NCBI RefSeq assembly: GCF_000474945.1
Contig: NZ_AXDW01000011.1
Span: forward strand, 1-64,000
Length of the DNA: 64,000 bases
Source of the DNA: Solimonas soli DSM 21787
GTDB taxonomy: Bacteria; Pseudomonadota; Gammaproteobacteria; Nevskiales; Nevskiaceae
Reading direction: 5' to 3'
Shown: positions 17,413-26,885 of the stretch, piece by piece
Layout: every line of letters begins with the position of its first letter
Position numbering within the stretch: position 1 is the stretch's first letter
The notes under the pieces: generated by a model
Told to the model about the DNA's origin: nothing
The model's database searches: none
Seen by the model: only the letters and a program-made list of their open reading frames with translations
Position numbers and translations under genes: made by a program

Positions 17413-18555
17413 ATGAAGTTTTCACTGATCTACGAAGCGCAGACGATCGACGCCACGCGCGCCGGCGACCGTCGCATCTTCGACGAGACCGTCGAACAGG
17501 CCCTGCTCGCCGAGCAGATGGGTTTCGACGTGATCTGGTGCGTCGAGCACACGGCGCTGACCAACTACTCGCACATGAGCGCGCCGGAAACGGTGCTCGC
17601 CTTTCTCGCCGGCAAGACCAGCCGCATCCATCTCGGCCACGGCGTCGTGTGCCTGCCGCCGGCGATGAATCACCCGGTGAAGGTCGCCGAGCGCATCGCC
17701 ACGCTGGATCTCTTGAGTCACGGCCGCCTGCACTTCGGCGTCGGCAAGGGCGGCACGCAGCAGGAGTCCGGCACCTTCGGCTACGACCTGGCGACGCTGA
17801 ACCCGCAGATCGACGAGGCGATGTACCTGATCCCGAAAATCATGACGCAGGACGAGATCGAGCACGACGGCGTCTACGTGAAGATTCCCAGGCGGCCGAT
17901 TCACCCCAAGCCCTACCAGGACCCGCATCCGCCGATGTACCTCGCCTGCACCAACAGCGACACGCTGGCGCGCGCCGGCGGCCGCGGCATGGGCGCGCTG
18001 GTGCTCGGCTTCGGCGGCCCCGACGACGTGGCGAAGAAGAACCAGGTCTATCGGACGGCCTGGAATCAGCGCAGGGCCGAGGATCAGGTCGGCTTCCGCC
18101 CGAACCAGCATCTCGCCGCGCTATGCCCGACGATCGTCCTCGAGGACGGCCGGCAGGCGCGCAGGATCGGCATCAAGGGCCAGCGCTATTTCATGGAATC
18201 GCTCGCGCACTGGTACACCGGCGCGCCACGCCCGGACCCGGCGCAGTGGAGCGACGACATCACCGCGCACGACGCGAGCGGCAAGGACGTGATCAGGACC
18301 AGCTTCGCGTCCGAGAAGGTCGAAGTCGATTTCTCCGATCCGACCATGATGCTGCTCAACCCGAACCACGCCTATGGCACGGTCGACGATTGCATCGGCT
18401 ACGTGCAGCGCCTGATCGACGCCGGCGCCGACGAAATCCTCTTCATCTGCCAGATGGGCAGCGTCCCGCAATGGGCGCAGCTCGAAACGCTGAAGAACAT
18501 CGGCACGCACGTGATCCCGCACTTCCGCAAGCAGGGCGCCAAGCAGGCGGCGTAA
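17413..18555 (+). CDS. LLM-class flavin-dependent monooxygenase (luciferase-like)
   Basis: A 380-residue bacterial-luciferase-fold enzyme. The N-terminus KFSLIYEAQ, LLAEQMGFDVIWCVEHT and the core AERIATLDLLSHGRLHFGVGKG are typical; RGMGALVLGFGGPDD is the later flavin-binding region. Such enzymes use reduced FMN and oxygen for Baeyer-Villiger-type oxidation or hydroxylation; a flavin reductase is encoded at 25314-26330 under the same promoter motif. The start is set by a strong GAGGAGGAG RBS. Substrate not predictable; a keto-steroid or terpenoid intermediate is plausible. Confidence 0.85.
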   Translation: MKFSLIYEAQTIDATRAGDRRIFDETVEQALLAEQMGFDVIWCVEHTALTNYSHMSAPETVLAFLAGKTSRIHLGHGVVCLPPAMNHPVKVAERIATLDLLSHGRLHFGVGKGGTQQESGTFGYDLATLNPQIDEAMYLIPKIMTQDEIEHDGVYVKIPRRPIHPKPYQDPHPPMYLACTNSDTLARAGGRGMGALVLGFGGPDDVAKKNQVYRTAWNQRRAEDQVGFRPNQHLAALCPTIVLEDGRQARRIGIKGQRYFMESLAHWYTGAPRPDPAQWSDDITAHDASGKDVIRTSFASEKVEVDFSDPTMMLLNPNHAYGTVDDCIGYVQRLIDAGADEILFICQMGSVPQWAQLETLKNIGTHVIPHFRKQGAKQAA

Positions 18556-18573
18556 ATCAGATGATCGTGCAGG

Positions 18574-18597
18574 GTGGGCAAAGCGCAGCGTGCCCAC
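18574..18597. repeat. Extragenic palindrome GTGGGCA...TGCCCAC
   Basis: GTGGGCA-AAGCGCAGCG-TGCCCAC between convergent genes. This 'GTGGGCAAAGC' repeat type is common between genes in GC-rich gammaproteobacteria. The rest of 18556-18692 holds no visible gene. Confidence 0.55.
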
Positions 18598-18692
18598 GCG
18601 GGAGAGGCGATCACTGTGTGGGCAGATGAAGCCCGCCCGCTCTACGCTTGCTTGCTTTGTGGGAGCTCGTAGGTCGGAAGCATGGAGATGGC

Positions 18693-19340
18693 TTACCCCG
18701 CCGCCGGCCCCGCCAGCACCGGAAACAGCACCAGCAGCCCCTGCGCGATGAAGCCGATCGCGATCGCCGACAGGATCAGGCCCATGATGCGGGTCGCGAT
18801 GTTGATGCCGGTCTGGCCGATGAGGCGCGAAAGGACGTCGCTGGAGCGCATCGCCAGCCAGGCGATGGCGGCGACCAGCAGGATGTCGACGATGAGGATC
18901 GCCATGCCGATCGGGCCGCCGGATTTCTGTGCGTAGATGATCGCGGCGGAGATCGCGCCGGGGCCGGCGAGCAGGGGAATGCCGAGCGGCACCACGCCGA
19001 TCTGGCGCTTGTCCTGCGCCTCGCTCTGTTCCTCGGGCGTCTGCCGCGTGTTGCCGGGCGTGGCGTTGAGCATGGCGATCGCCATGAGCAGGATCAGGAT
19101 GCCGCCGCCGACCTTGAACTCCGGAATGCTGATGCCGAACAGGCCGAGCAGGAATTCGCCGGCGAGGGCGGCGGCGATCAGCACGATGGCGATCGTCATC
19201 GCCGCGTAGCGCGCCGTCAGTGCGCGATGCGCCGGGCTGTCGCCCGACGTGAGGGTCGCGATCGCCGACACGCCGAGCAGCGGATTGACGATGACGATGA
19301 GGCCGATCAAGGTGTGCAGGCCGGCCAGCAGCAGGTTCAT
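18693..19340 (-). CDS. marC: MarC family integral membrane protein
   Basis: A 215-residue protein with six hydrophobic segments. The start LIGLIVIVNPLLGVSAIATLT and the second repeat VVPLGIPLLAGPGAISAAI are the two MarC (UPF0056) signatures. Function is not known; the early link to multiple antibiotic resistance was not upheld. It converges on the monooxygenase gene. Confidence 0.9.
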   Translation of the reverse strand: MNLLLAGLHTLIGLIVIVNPLLGVSAIATLTSGDSPAHRALTARYAAMTIAIVLIAAALAGEFLLGLFGISIPEFKVGGGILILLMAIAMLNATPGNTRQTPEEQSEAQDKRQIGVVPLGIPLLAGPGAISAAIIYAQKSGGPIGMAILIVDILLVAAIAWLAMRSSDVLSRLIGQTGINIATRIMGLILSAIAIGFIAQGLLVLFPVLAGPAAG

Positions 19341-19414
19341 GGGACGCTCCGATCAACGCTGTGCCGAATGTAGCGGAGCGTCGCGCGCGCCGTCACGGCG
19401 ACCAGGAGAGCGGC

Positions 19415-19857
19415 GTGGACGACCATCGTGCGATCGAGCCTCTGCTGTACCGCCACGCCGGATACATGGACGACGGCGATTTCGCCGGCATCGGTCGTCT
19501 GTTCGCGCGCGGCGGCATCGTCGCCAGCGACGGCCGGCGCTTCGCCGGCGCCGACGCGGTGCGCTCGCTCTACGAAGCCAGTGCGCGGCGCTGCGCGGAC
19601 GGCAGGCCGCGCACGCGGCACCTGGTCGGCAATGGGCGCATCGAGGTCGACGCCGCCGCCGGCACGGCGCGCGGTGGTCGCGCCACACGGTGTTCCAGGC
19701 CGCCGAACGCCTGCCGCTGCAGGCCGTGATCGCCGGCCGCCGCGAGGACAGCTTCGCGCGCGACGCGCAGGGCGGGCATTTCCCTGAGCGGCGCATGCGC
19801 GTCGACCTGCTCGGCGATCTGTCGCATCACCTGCTGTATCCGCTGCAGGCCGGCTAG
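19415..19857 (+). pseudogene. NTF2/SnoaL-like protein, single frameshift
   Basis: From a GTG at 19415 behind AGGAG, the frame reads VDDHRAIEPLLYRHAGYMDD and continues as a SnoaL/NTF2-like fold to VDAAAGTARGG near 19680. It then leaves frame; the next frame supplies the missing half, HTVFQAAERLPLQAVIAGRR to LLGDLSHHLLYPL, ending at 19857. One missing or extra base near 19675-19690 explains this. Either the gene is inactivated or there is a sequencing error. It sits directly upstream of the flavoprotein dehydrogenase, as SnoaL-like genes often do in steroid clusters. Confidence 0.72.
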
Positions 19858-19934
19858 CGCTTTCTCATCCGCTTGCGCGATACGGGGCCGCGCGTCCGGC
19901 CCTAGTCTGCGGCCACACCGCAGGAGGAGCCCCG

Positions 19935-21437
19935 ATGAGCGAGCCACTCGCCAGCCATTCGCGTCACCGCCCTTGTCGCGTCCGCGATGTGCCGCGCTGG
20001 GACCTCGACACCGAGATCGCGATCGTCGGCTTCGGCGCCGCCGGCGCGAGCGCGGCGATCGAGGCGGCGGGCGCCGGTGCGCGGGTGACGCTGTTCGAGG
20101 CTGCGTCCGGACACGGCGGCACCTCGGCGCTGTCGGGCGGCGAGATCTATCTCGGCGGCAGCGGCGGCACGCCGATCCAGCGCAGCGCCGGCTTCAGCGA
20201 CGAGACCGAGGACTTCTATCAATACCTGCTGATGGCCGGCGGCCCGGACGCCGACGCCGCCAAGTGCCGGCTCTATGCCGAGCAGAGTCTCGCGCATTAC
20301 GAGTGGCTGGTCGCGCAGGGCGTGGTCTACAAGAATTCCTTCGTGCCGCAGCGCATCGTCGAGCCCTTCACCGACGACTGCCTGCTGTGGAGCGGCAGCG
20401 AGGAAGCCTGGCCGTTCTGCGAGAGTGCCAGGCCCTGCCCGCGCGGCCACACGCCGCAATGGATGGGGCTTGGCGGCGGCAAGTTCCTGATGGACGCGCT
20501 GGCCAGGCGCGTGCAGGCGCTCGGCGTCGAGCTGCGCTTCGACACGCGCGCCGTGGCGCTGATCGCCGACGACGCCAATCGCGTGCGGGGCCTCGTCGTG
20601 CGCGAGGGCGGCGTGGACCGCTACGTGCGCGCACGCCGCGGCGTGATCCTCTGCGCCGGCGGCTTCATCATGAACAAGGCCATGCTGCAGCAGCACGCGC
20701 CGCACATGCTGCGCGCCAACACGCCGATCGGCACCGTCGACGACGGCTCCGGCATCCTGCTCGGCCAGAGCGTCGGCGGCCACGCCATCCACATGAACGA
20801 AGGCTTCGTGACCTTGCCCTGGTATCCGCCGGAATCGCTGATCAAGGGCATCATGATCAACGAGCAGGGCCAGCGCTTCATCAACGAGGACGGCTACCAC
20901 GGCCGCACCGCGCAAATGATCCTGCAGCAGCGCGGCACGCGCTTCTGGCTGCTCGCCGACGGCGGGATCTTCAAGGAGCCGGAGTTCAGCGAGTTCGCCA
21001 AGCTCAGGATCGGCGCCGCGGCCGAGAGCTGGGAGGAACTCGAAGCCGAACTGGAACTGCCGGCCGGTTCGCTGACGGCGACCGTCGCGCTCTACAACCG
21101 CCACGCCGCCGAAGGCCGCGACCCGCTGTTCCGCAAGCAGCCGAAATGGCTCAAGCCGCTGACGCAGCCACCCTTCGTGGCGCTCGACTGCCGCATCGAC
21201 TTCTGCACCTACTTCACGTTCACGCTCGGCGGTCTCGACACCAGCGTGCGCGGCGAGGTGCTGACGGCGAGCCGCGAGCCGGTCGCCGGCCTCTACGCCG
21301 CCGGACGCACCAGCAGCGGTCTGCCGCGCTGGGGCGCCGGCTACAGTTCCGGCCTGTCGCTCGCCGATGCGACATTCTTCGGGCGCCAGGCCGGCCTCGC
21401 CGCGGCGCGTCGTGAACCGGCCGGAGACGGCACATGA
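19935..21437 (+). CDS. FAD-dependent 3-ketosteroid-dehydrogenase-like flavoprotein
   Basis: A 500-residue flavoprotein of the FAD_binding_2 family. The dinucleotide motif is VGFGAAGASAAIEA (residues 32-45), followed by the second FAD segment HGGTSALSGGEIYLGG and the C-terminal GLYAAGRTSSGLPRWGAGYSSGLSLADATFFGR. This layout is that of 3-ketosteroid dehydrogenases (delta1 and delta4-5alpha types) and fumarate-reductase-like relatives. Oxidation of a steroid A ring is inferred from similarity and context; other enoate or keto substrates are possible. The RBS AGGAGGA sets the ATG. Confidence 0.82.
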   Translation: MSEPLASHSRHRPCRVRDVPRWDLDTEIAIVGFGAAGASAAIEAAGAGARVTLFEAASGHGGTSALSGGEIYLGGSGGTPIQRSAGFSDETEDFYQYLLMAGGPDADAAKCRLYAEQSLAHYEWLVAQGVVYKNSFVPQRIVEPFTDDCLLWSGSEEAWPFCESARPCPRGHTPQWMGLGGGKFLMDALARRVQALGVELRFDTRAVALIADDANRVRGLVVREGGVDRYVRARRGVILCAGGFIMNKAMLQQHAPHMLRANTPIGTVDDGSGILLGQSVGGHAIHMNEGFVTLPWYPPESLIKGIMINEQGQRFINEDGYHGRTAQMILQQRGTRFWLLADGGIFKEPEFSEFAKLRIGAAAESWEELEAELELPAGSLTATVALYNRHAAEGRDPLFRKQPKWLKPLTQPPFVALDCRIDFCTYFTFTLGGLDTSVRGEVLTASREPVAGLYAAGRTSSGLPRWGAGYSSGLSLADATFFGRQAGLAAARREPAGDGT

Positions 21438-21540
21438 GCCACCCGTCAGCCGCATTCCGCTGAACAACGTGGCGAACTTCACACCTAGGCGCCGTCGCAC
21501 ATTGGCGGCATGCTCAGCGCTCATCGCTCCGGGGCTTGTC

Positions 21541-21999
21541 ATGCGCATCCGTTTCCGTATTGCCACCGTCGCCGCGGCCATCGCCGCGGCACTGTCCACG
21601 CCGGCCAGCGCCGGACCCTACGGCGACGACATGGCCAAGTGCCTCGTCAGTTCGACGACCAGCGACGACAAGACCGCTCTCGTCAAATGGATCTTCGCGG
21701 TCTCGGCCCTGCATCCGGCGGTCGCGCCGATGGTCAGGATCACCGAGCAGGAACGCGATGCGCTGAGTCGCAACGGCGCCAGCCTGTTCCAGCGGCTGAT
21801 GACCGAGACCTGCCGCACGCAGACGCAGCAGGCGCTGAAGTACGAAGGACCGAGCACGATCGAGCACAGCTTCGGCGTTCTCGGCCAGGTGGCCATGCGC
21901 GAGCTGTTCAGCGATCCGAACGTGGTCAAGGGCCTCGCCGAGGCAGGCAAATACTTCGACAGGAGCAAGCTGGAAGCGCTGAGCAAGCCGCAGCCCTGA
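21541..21999 (+). CDS. Exported hypothetical protein
   Basis: A 152-residue protein. The ATG at 21541 gives a signal peptide MRIRFRIATVAAAIAAALS ending at SAGPYG. The mature part begins GDDMAKCLVSSTTSDDK and has two cysteines (in KCL and ETCRTQ) that may pair in the periplasm. It resembles a family of small uncharacterised periplasmic proteins of gammaproteobacteria; no function can be given. Confidence 0.7.
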   Translation: MRIRFRIATVAAAIAAALSTPASAGPYGDDMAKCLVSSTTSDDKTALVKWIFAVSALHPAVAPMVRITEQERDALSRNGASLFQRLMTETCRTQTQQALKYEGPSTIEHSFGVLGQVAMRELFSDPNVVKGLAEAGKYFDRSKLEALSKPQP

Positions 22000-22006
22000 T
22001 GCCGCC

Positions 22007-22513
22007 ATGCCGATCGCCGAAAGCGCCCGCCTGCGCATCCGCCGCCTGCGCGACGACGATGCGCCCTTCATCGTCGAACTGCTGAACACGCCGGGCTTCC
22101 TGCGGCACATCGGCGACCGCCAGGTGCGCAACGTCGACGATGCGCTGCGCTACCTGCAGGCCGGTCCGTATGCGAGCCACGCGCGATACGGCCATGGCCT
22201 CGACGGCGTCGAGCTGAAGGCGGGCGGCGCGCTGATCGGCATGTGCGGCCTGCTCCAGCGCGACGCGCTCGATGCGCCCGACATCGGCTACGCCTTCCTG
22301 CCGGCCTTCGCGGGCCAGGGCTACGCCAGCGAGGCGGCCGCCGCCGTGCTGCGCCACGGCCGCGACGTGCTCGGCATCGGCCGCATCGTCGCCATCGTCT
22401 CGCCGGGCAATGCCGCCTCGATCCGCGTCCTCGAGAAGCTCGGCCTGCGCGGCGCCGGCGGCTTCACGCTGCCGGGCCGGCCGCCGGGCCTGCTGTTCGT
22501 CCCGCCGGACTGA
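22007..22513 (+). CDS. GNAT family N-acetyltransferase (RimJ/RimL type)
   Basis: A 168-residue acetyltransferase. LRIRRLRDDDAPFIVELLNTPGF opens the fold; DIGYAFLPAFAGQGYASEA is the acetyl-CoA pyrophosphate loop and IVSPGNAASIRVLEKLGLR the C-terminal motif B. The layout is like the RimJ/RimL or YjdJ-like protein/small-molecule acetyltransferases. It starts 7 bp after the preceding gene. Confidence 0.85.
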   Translation: MPIAESARLRIRRLRDDDAPFIVELLNTPGFLRHIGDRQVRNVDDALRYLQAGPYASHARYGHGLDGVELKAGGALIGMCGLLQRDALDAPDIGYAFLPAFAGQGYASEAAAAVLRHGRDVLGIGRIVAIVSPGNAASIRVLEKLGLRGAGGFTLPGRPPGLLFVPPD

Positions 22514-22553
22514 CCGTTCGCCGGCGCACGGCCTCCGGCGGCATGTTGCTGGT

Positions 22554-22572
22554 ATGATCATGTCATTATCAT
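22554..22572. promoter_or_regulatory. ATGATCATG dyad upstream of the SulP transporter
   Basis: ATGATCATGTCATTATCAT is an imperfect dyad (16 of 19 positions symmetric) 22 bp before the sulP start. ATGATCATG recurs in a perfect palindrome upstream of the nearby ribbon-helix-helix gene (24466-24477). Confidence 0.5.
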
Positions 22573-22594
22573 CAAATGCATGCGGAGGGCCGCC

Positions 22595-24244
<1,650 letters not shown>

Positions 24245-24248
24245 GCGC

Positions 24249-24437
24249 TCAGCGCTTCCTGGCCGCCGCCTTCTTCGGCTGCGTCGCATAGCTAACGCCG
24301 TGCGCGGCGAGGTAATCGCGCATCAATTGGCGGATCACCTGCGACGGCGTCAGGTCCTGCTGCGCGCAGAGCGTCTCGAAGGCCTTCTTCTTGGCCGGAT
24401 CGACGAGGATGGTCAGGCGCGCGGTCTTGGACTCCAT
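24249..24437 (-). CDS. Ribbon-helix-helix DNA-binding protein
   Basis: A 62-residue protein: ARLTILVDPAKKKAFETLCAQQ and DLTPSQVIRQLMRDYLAAHG are the strand-helix-helix of the MetJ/Arc/CopG fold, with a basic tail KKAAARKR. It converges on sulP and ends 4 bp after it. A perfect GCATGATCATGC palindrome 28 bp upstream of its ATG is the likely autoregulatory site; the core recurs before sulP. No toxin gene lies beside it, so it looks like a stand-alone repressor. Confidence 0.8.
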   Translation of the reverse strand: MESKTARLTILVDPAKKKAFETLCAQQDLTPSQVIRQLMRDYLAAHGVSYATQPKKAAARKR

Positions 24438-24465
24438 GGCGCGAGAATATCACGCGATGTGCGTT

Positions 24466-24477
24466 GCATGATCATGC
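24466..24477. promoter_or_regulatory. Perfect palindrome upstream of the RHH gene
   Basis: GCATGATCATGC, 12 bp, perfectly symmetric, 28 bp upstream of the RHH start. Likely an RHH-dimer site; shares ATGATCATG with the sulP upstream region. Confidence 0.55.
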
Positions 24478-24478
24478 C

Positions 24479-25303
24479 TCAGCACGTCGGCGGCGCGGGA
24501 TCGCGACGCGCGAGAATGCCGTCCGTCTTCGCGCGCAAGGCGGCGTCGAGCGCTTCCGGCTGCGGGACGATCCAGAAGCGGCGCTCGTGGATGCCGGCGA
24601 ACACGCGCGCGGCGAAGGTCTCGGGGCCGATGCCGTGCTGCGCGGTCAGCGCGCGCATCTGCGCGACGAAGCGCTCGCTCGCGGCATCGACGAGGCCGCC
24701 GAACGGGTCGTCGAAGATGGCGGTGACGACGGGGCCCGGCGCGAGCAGCGAGACGCCGAGCGGCGCCTGCCGCATCTGCATTTCCGCGTGCAGCGCTTCG
24801 CTCAGGCCGACGACCGCGAACTTGCTCGCCACGTATGGCGCCATCAGCGGGCTCGCGAGGAAGCCGCCGACCGACGCCGTGTTGATGATGTGCGCCGGCC
24901 GGTTCGCTTCGAGCAGCCGCGGCACGAAGGCGCGGACGCCGTTGACGACGCCGCCGATGTTGATGTCCAGCGTGCGCTGCCAGCGTGCCGCGTCGATCTG
25001 CCACGCCCAGCCGGTCGCCATCACGCCGGCGTTGTTGAACAGCAGGTCGACGCCGCCGTGTCGCTGCCAGGCCGCATCGGCCAGGGCGGCGACCGACGCC
25101 GCGTCGCTGACATCGGTGACGACGGCGCTGATCTCGCCGAGCGGGCCCAGCTCGGCGACCAGCGCATCGAGCTTCGCGGCGGCGATGTCGGCGGCGACCA
25201 CACGCATGCCGAGCCGCAGGGCGTGGCGCGCGAGGCCCAGGCCGATGCCGCTCGCGGCGCCGGTGATGACGGCGACGCCGCCGGCGATCTTCACAGTGCT
25301 CAT
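24479..25303 (-). CDS. SDR family NAD(P)-dependent oxidoreductase
   Basis: A 274-residue classical SDR: VITGAASGIGLGLARHALRL, NNAGVM, catalytic Ser in INTASVGG and YVASK. It is in the same direction as the flavin reductase and VOC gene upstream (10 bp from the flavin-reductase stop), so it probably forms the last gene of that operon. Expected to oxidise or reduce a hydroxyl/keto group of a catabolic intermediate. Confidence 0.87.
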   Translation of the reverse strand: MSTVKIAGGVAVITGAASGIGLGLARHALRLGMRVVAADIAAAKLDALVAELGPLGEISAVVTDVSDAASVAALADAAWQRHGGVDLLFNNAGVMATGWAWQIDAARWQRTLDINIGGVVNGVRAFVPRLLEANRPAHIINTASVGGFLASPLMAPYVASKFAVVGLSEALHAEMQMRQAPLGVSLLAPGPVVTAIFDDPFGGLVDAASERFVAQMRALTAQHGIGPETFAARVFAGIHERRFWIVPQPEALDAALRAKTDGILARRDPAPPTC

Positions 25304-25313
25304 GCGCTTGCTC

Positions 25314-26330
25314 TCAGGGTGGCGCGGGTTCCAGCGGCTGCCAGGGATCGGGCAGGCCGGGATCGGTGTTGCGGATCAGGTGGCGCAGCGAATGGCGCAG
25401 CGCTTCGGCTTCCGGCGCGCCGCAGGCCTGCAGGGCCTCGGCTTCGATCGCCGCGGTCGCGGCGATCAGTTGCTGCGTCAGCGCACGGCCATGCGCGGTC
25501 AGGTGATAGCGCGGTGCGTCGGCATCGCCCTGGGCGTCGAGCAGGCCGCGCGCGGCGAGCGCCTGCATCCGCTGTTCGGTCGCGGCGACGCCGGAGTACG
25601 CGAACACCTCGTTGAGACCGGCGAGCGTCGCGCCGTCCTGCAGTGCCAGCGTCGTCAGCGCGAAGTAGTCGGCGTCGCCGAGCCGCGCGTCGGCGAGCTG
25701 GCGGCGGATGCGGGCGTAGAACTGGAACCAGGCGCGGCCGAGCAGATAGCCGAGATGGTCCTCGCGCCAGCTCGCGGCCGGCACGTCGGCCGTGGCGGTT
25801 TCGCTTGCGGGACGCACGCTGCCGGCGCGACGCGCGGCGAACGCGTAACGGCCGGCCTGGAACACCAGCGGCGGCAGCTCGCTGCGATCGAAGGCGAGCA
25901 CCTCGCCGACGAAGATCAGGTGATCGCCGCCTTCGTACCGGAAGGCGCTGCGGCATTGCAGGCGCGTCGTGCAGCCGCGCAACAGCGGCACACCGCCGTG
26001 GCCTTCGTCGAGCTCCAGCCCGGCGAACTTGTCGTGGCCGCTCTTGGCGAAACGGTTCGACAATGCTTCCTGCTGCGCCGAGAGGATGTGCACGGCCCAG
26101 TGCCGCGCACCGGCGAACGCCGGCAGGCTGCGCGCACGCCTGGCCAGACTCCAGAGCACCATCGGCGGATCGAGCGAGACCGAATTGAAGCTGTTGGCGG
26201 TGATGCCGGCCGGCGTGCCGTCGGCGTCGCGCGTGGTGATGATGGTGACGCCGGTGGTGAAACTGCCGAGCGCGTTGCGGAACTCGCGCGCGTCGAACGG
26301 CAGACCAAGGCCCGGATCGTGATGGCCCAT
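25314..26330 (-). CDS. Flavin reductase with C-terminal MarR-like domain
   Basis: A 338-residue two-domain protein. Residues 8-165 are a flavin-reductase FMN-binding barrel: FRNALGSFTTGVTIITT, the PAGITANSFNSVSLDPPMVLWS block and HILSAQQ. Residues about 185-320 are MarR-like (LQDGATLAGLNEVFAYSGVAATEQRMQALAARGLL is the winged-helix core). The same fusion occurs in the reductase of p-hydroxyphenylacetate hydroxylase (C1 type), where the MarR part controls activity upon substrate binding. It would supply reduced flavin to a partner oxygenase. ATG 26330 follows GAGGAG; an alternative ATG at 26357 overlaps the VOC stop. Confidence 0.88.
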   Translation of the reverse strand: MGHHDPGLGLPFDAREFRNALGSFTTGVTIITTRDADGTPAGITANSFNSVSLDPPMVLWSLARRARSLPAFAGARHWAVHILSAQQEALSNRFAKSGHDKFAGLELDEGHGGVPLLRGCTTRLQCRSAFRYEGGDHLIFVGEVLAFDRSELPPLVFQAGRYAFAARRAGSVRPASETATADVPAASWREDHLGYLLGRAWFQFYARIRRQLADARLGDADYFALTTLALQDGATLAGLNEVFAYSGVAATEQRMQALAARGLLDAQGDADAPRYHLTAHGRALTQQLIAATAAIEAEALQACGAPEAEALRHSLRHLIRNTDPGLPDPWQPLEPAPP

Positions 26331-26353
26331 GACGGTTCTCCTCGGCGGCGTGC

Positions 26354-26695
26354 TCATGGCGCCGCGGTTTTCTGACTGATGACGATCGCGATGCCGGCAG
26401 CGTCGACCACGGCGCGGCGTTCGTGCGGACCGGCTGCGGCCGGGTGGCGCAGTTCGGCGCCGTGCGCCAGCAGCTTCGCAAGCGCCGTGTCGAGATCGGC
26501 GACGCGCACGACCAGTGCCGGCGTGTCGCTGATCGATTCGTCGCCAGCGCCCAGTGCGATGCGCAGCGCCTGCGCCGGCAGCGCCGCGTAGCGTTCGCCG
26601 TCGCGCAGCGCCGGCTCGAGGCCCAGCGCCTCGCGCAGCAGCGCGAGCGCGGGACCCAGCGCGGGGACGGGCAGCAGCAGGCTGTGCAGTTCCAT
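26354..26695 (-). CDS. VOC superfamily (glyoxalase-like) small protein
   Basis: A 113-residue single VOC module: LLLPVPALGPALALLREALG, then ALVVRVADLDTALAKLLAHGAELRHP and VVDAAGIAIVISQ. It is too short for an extradiol dioxygenase. Metal-ligand histidines are not obvious, so it may be a binding or isomerase/epimerase-like protein. First gene of a three-gene operon with flavin reductase and SDR; it reads away from the double CTCGTCCG motif. Confidence 0.72.
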   Translation of the reverse strand: MELHSLLLPVPALGPALALLREALGLEPALRDGERYAALPAQALRIALGAGDESISDTPALVVRVADLDTALAKLLAHGAELRHPAAAGPHERRAVVDAAGIAIVISQKTAAP

Positions 26696-26763
26696 CGAAG
26701 CGGACGGCGACGGTGCCAGTAATGGTGATGGGCCGAGCTTGCGCGGCCCGCTGCGCCGCCGTC

Positions 26764-26810
26764 CTCGTCCGCCTGCAGACATGGGCCGCGCGTATCTGCA
26801 TTCGGACGAG
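26764..26810. promoter_or_regulatory. Shared catabolic promoter motif, inverted double site c
   Basis: CTCGTCCGCCTGCAGACA (26764-26781) and, 11 bp on, TATCTGCATTCGGACGAG (26793-26810) in the opposite orientation. The pair forms a large inverted repeat between the divergent VOC operon (start 26695) and DUF1302 gene (start 26886). Confidence 0.72.
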
Positions 26811-26885
26811 ATCGATCGGACGACGAAGCGCCGCGCGCCGCGCTCCTACTCTCGATGCGCCCATCAGAGGCAGGAGGAGTGAACC

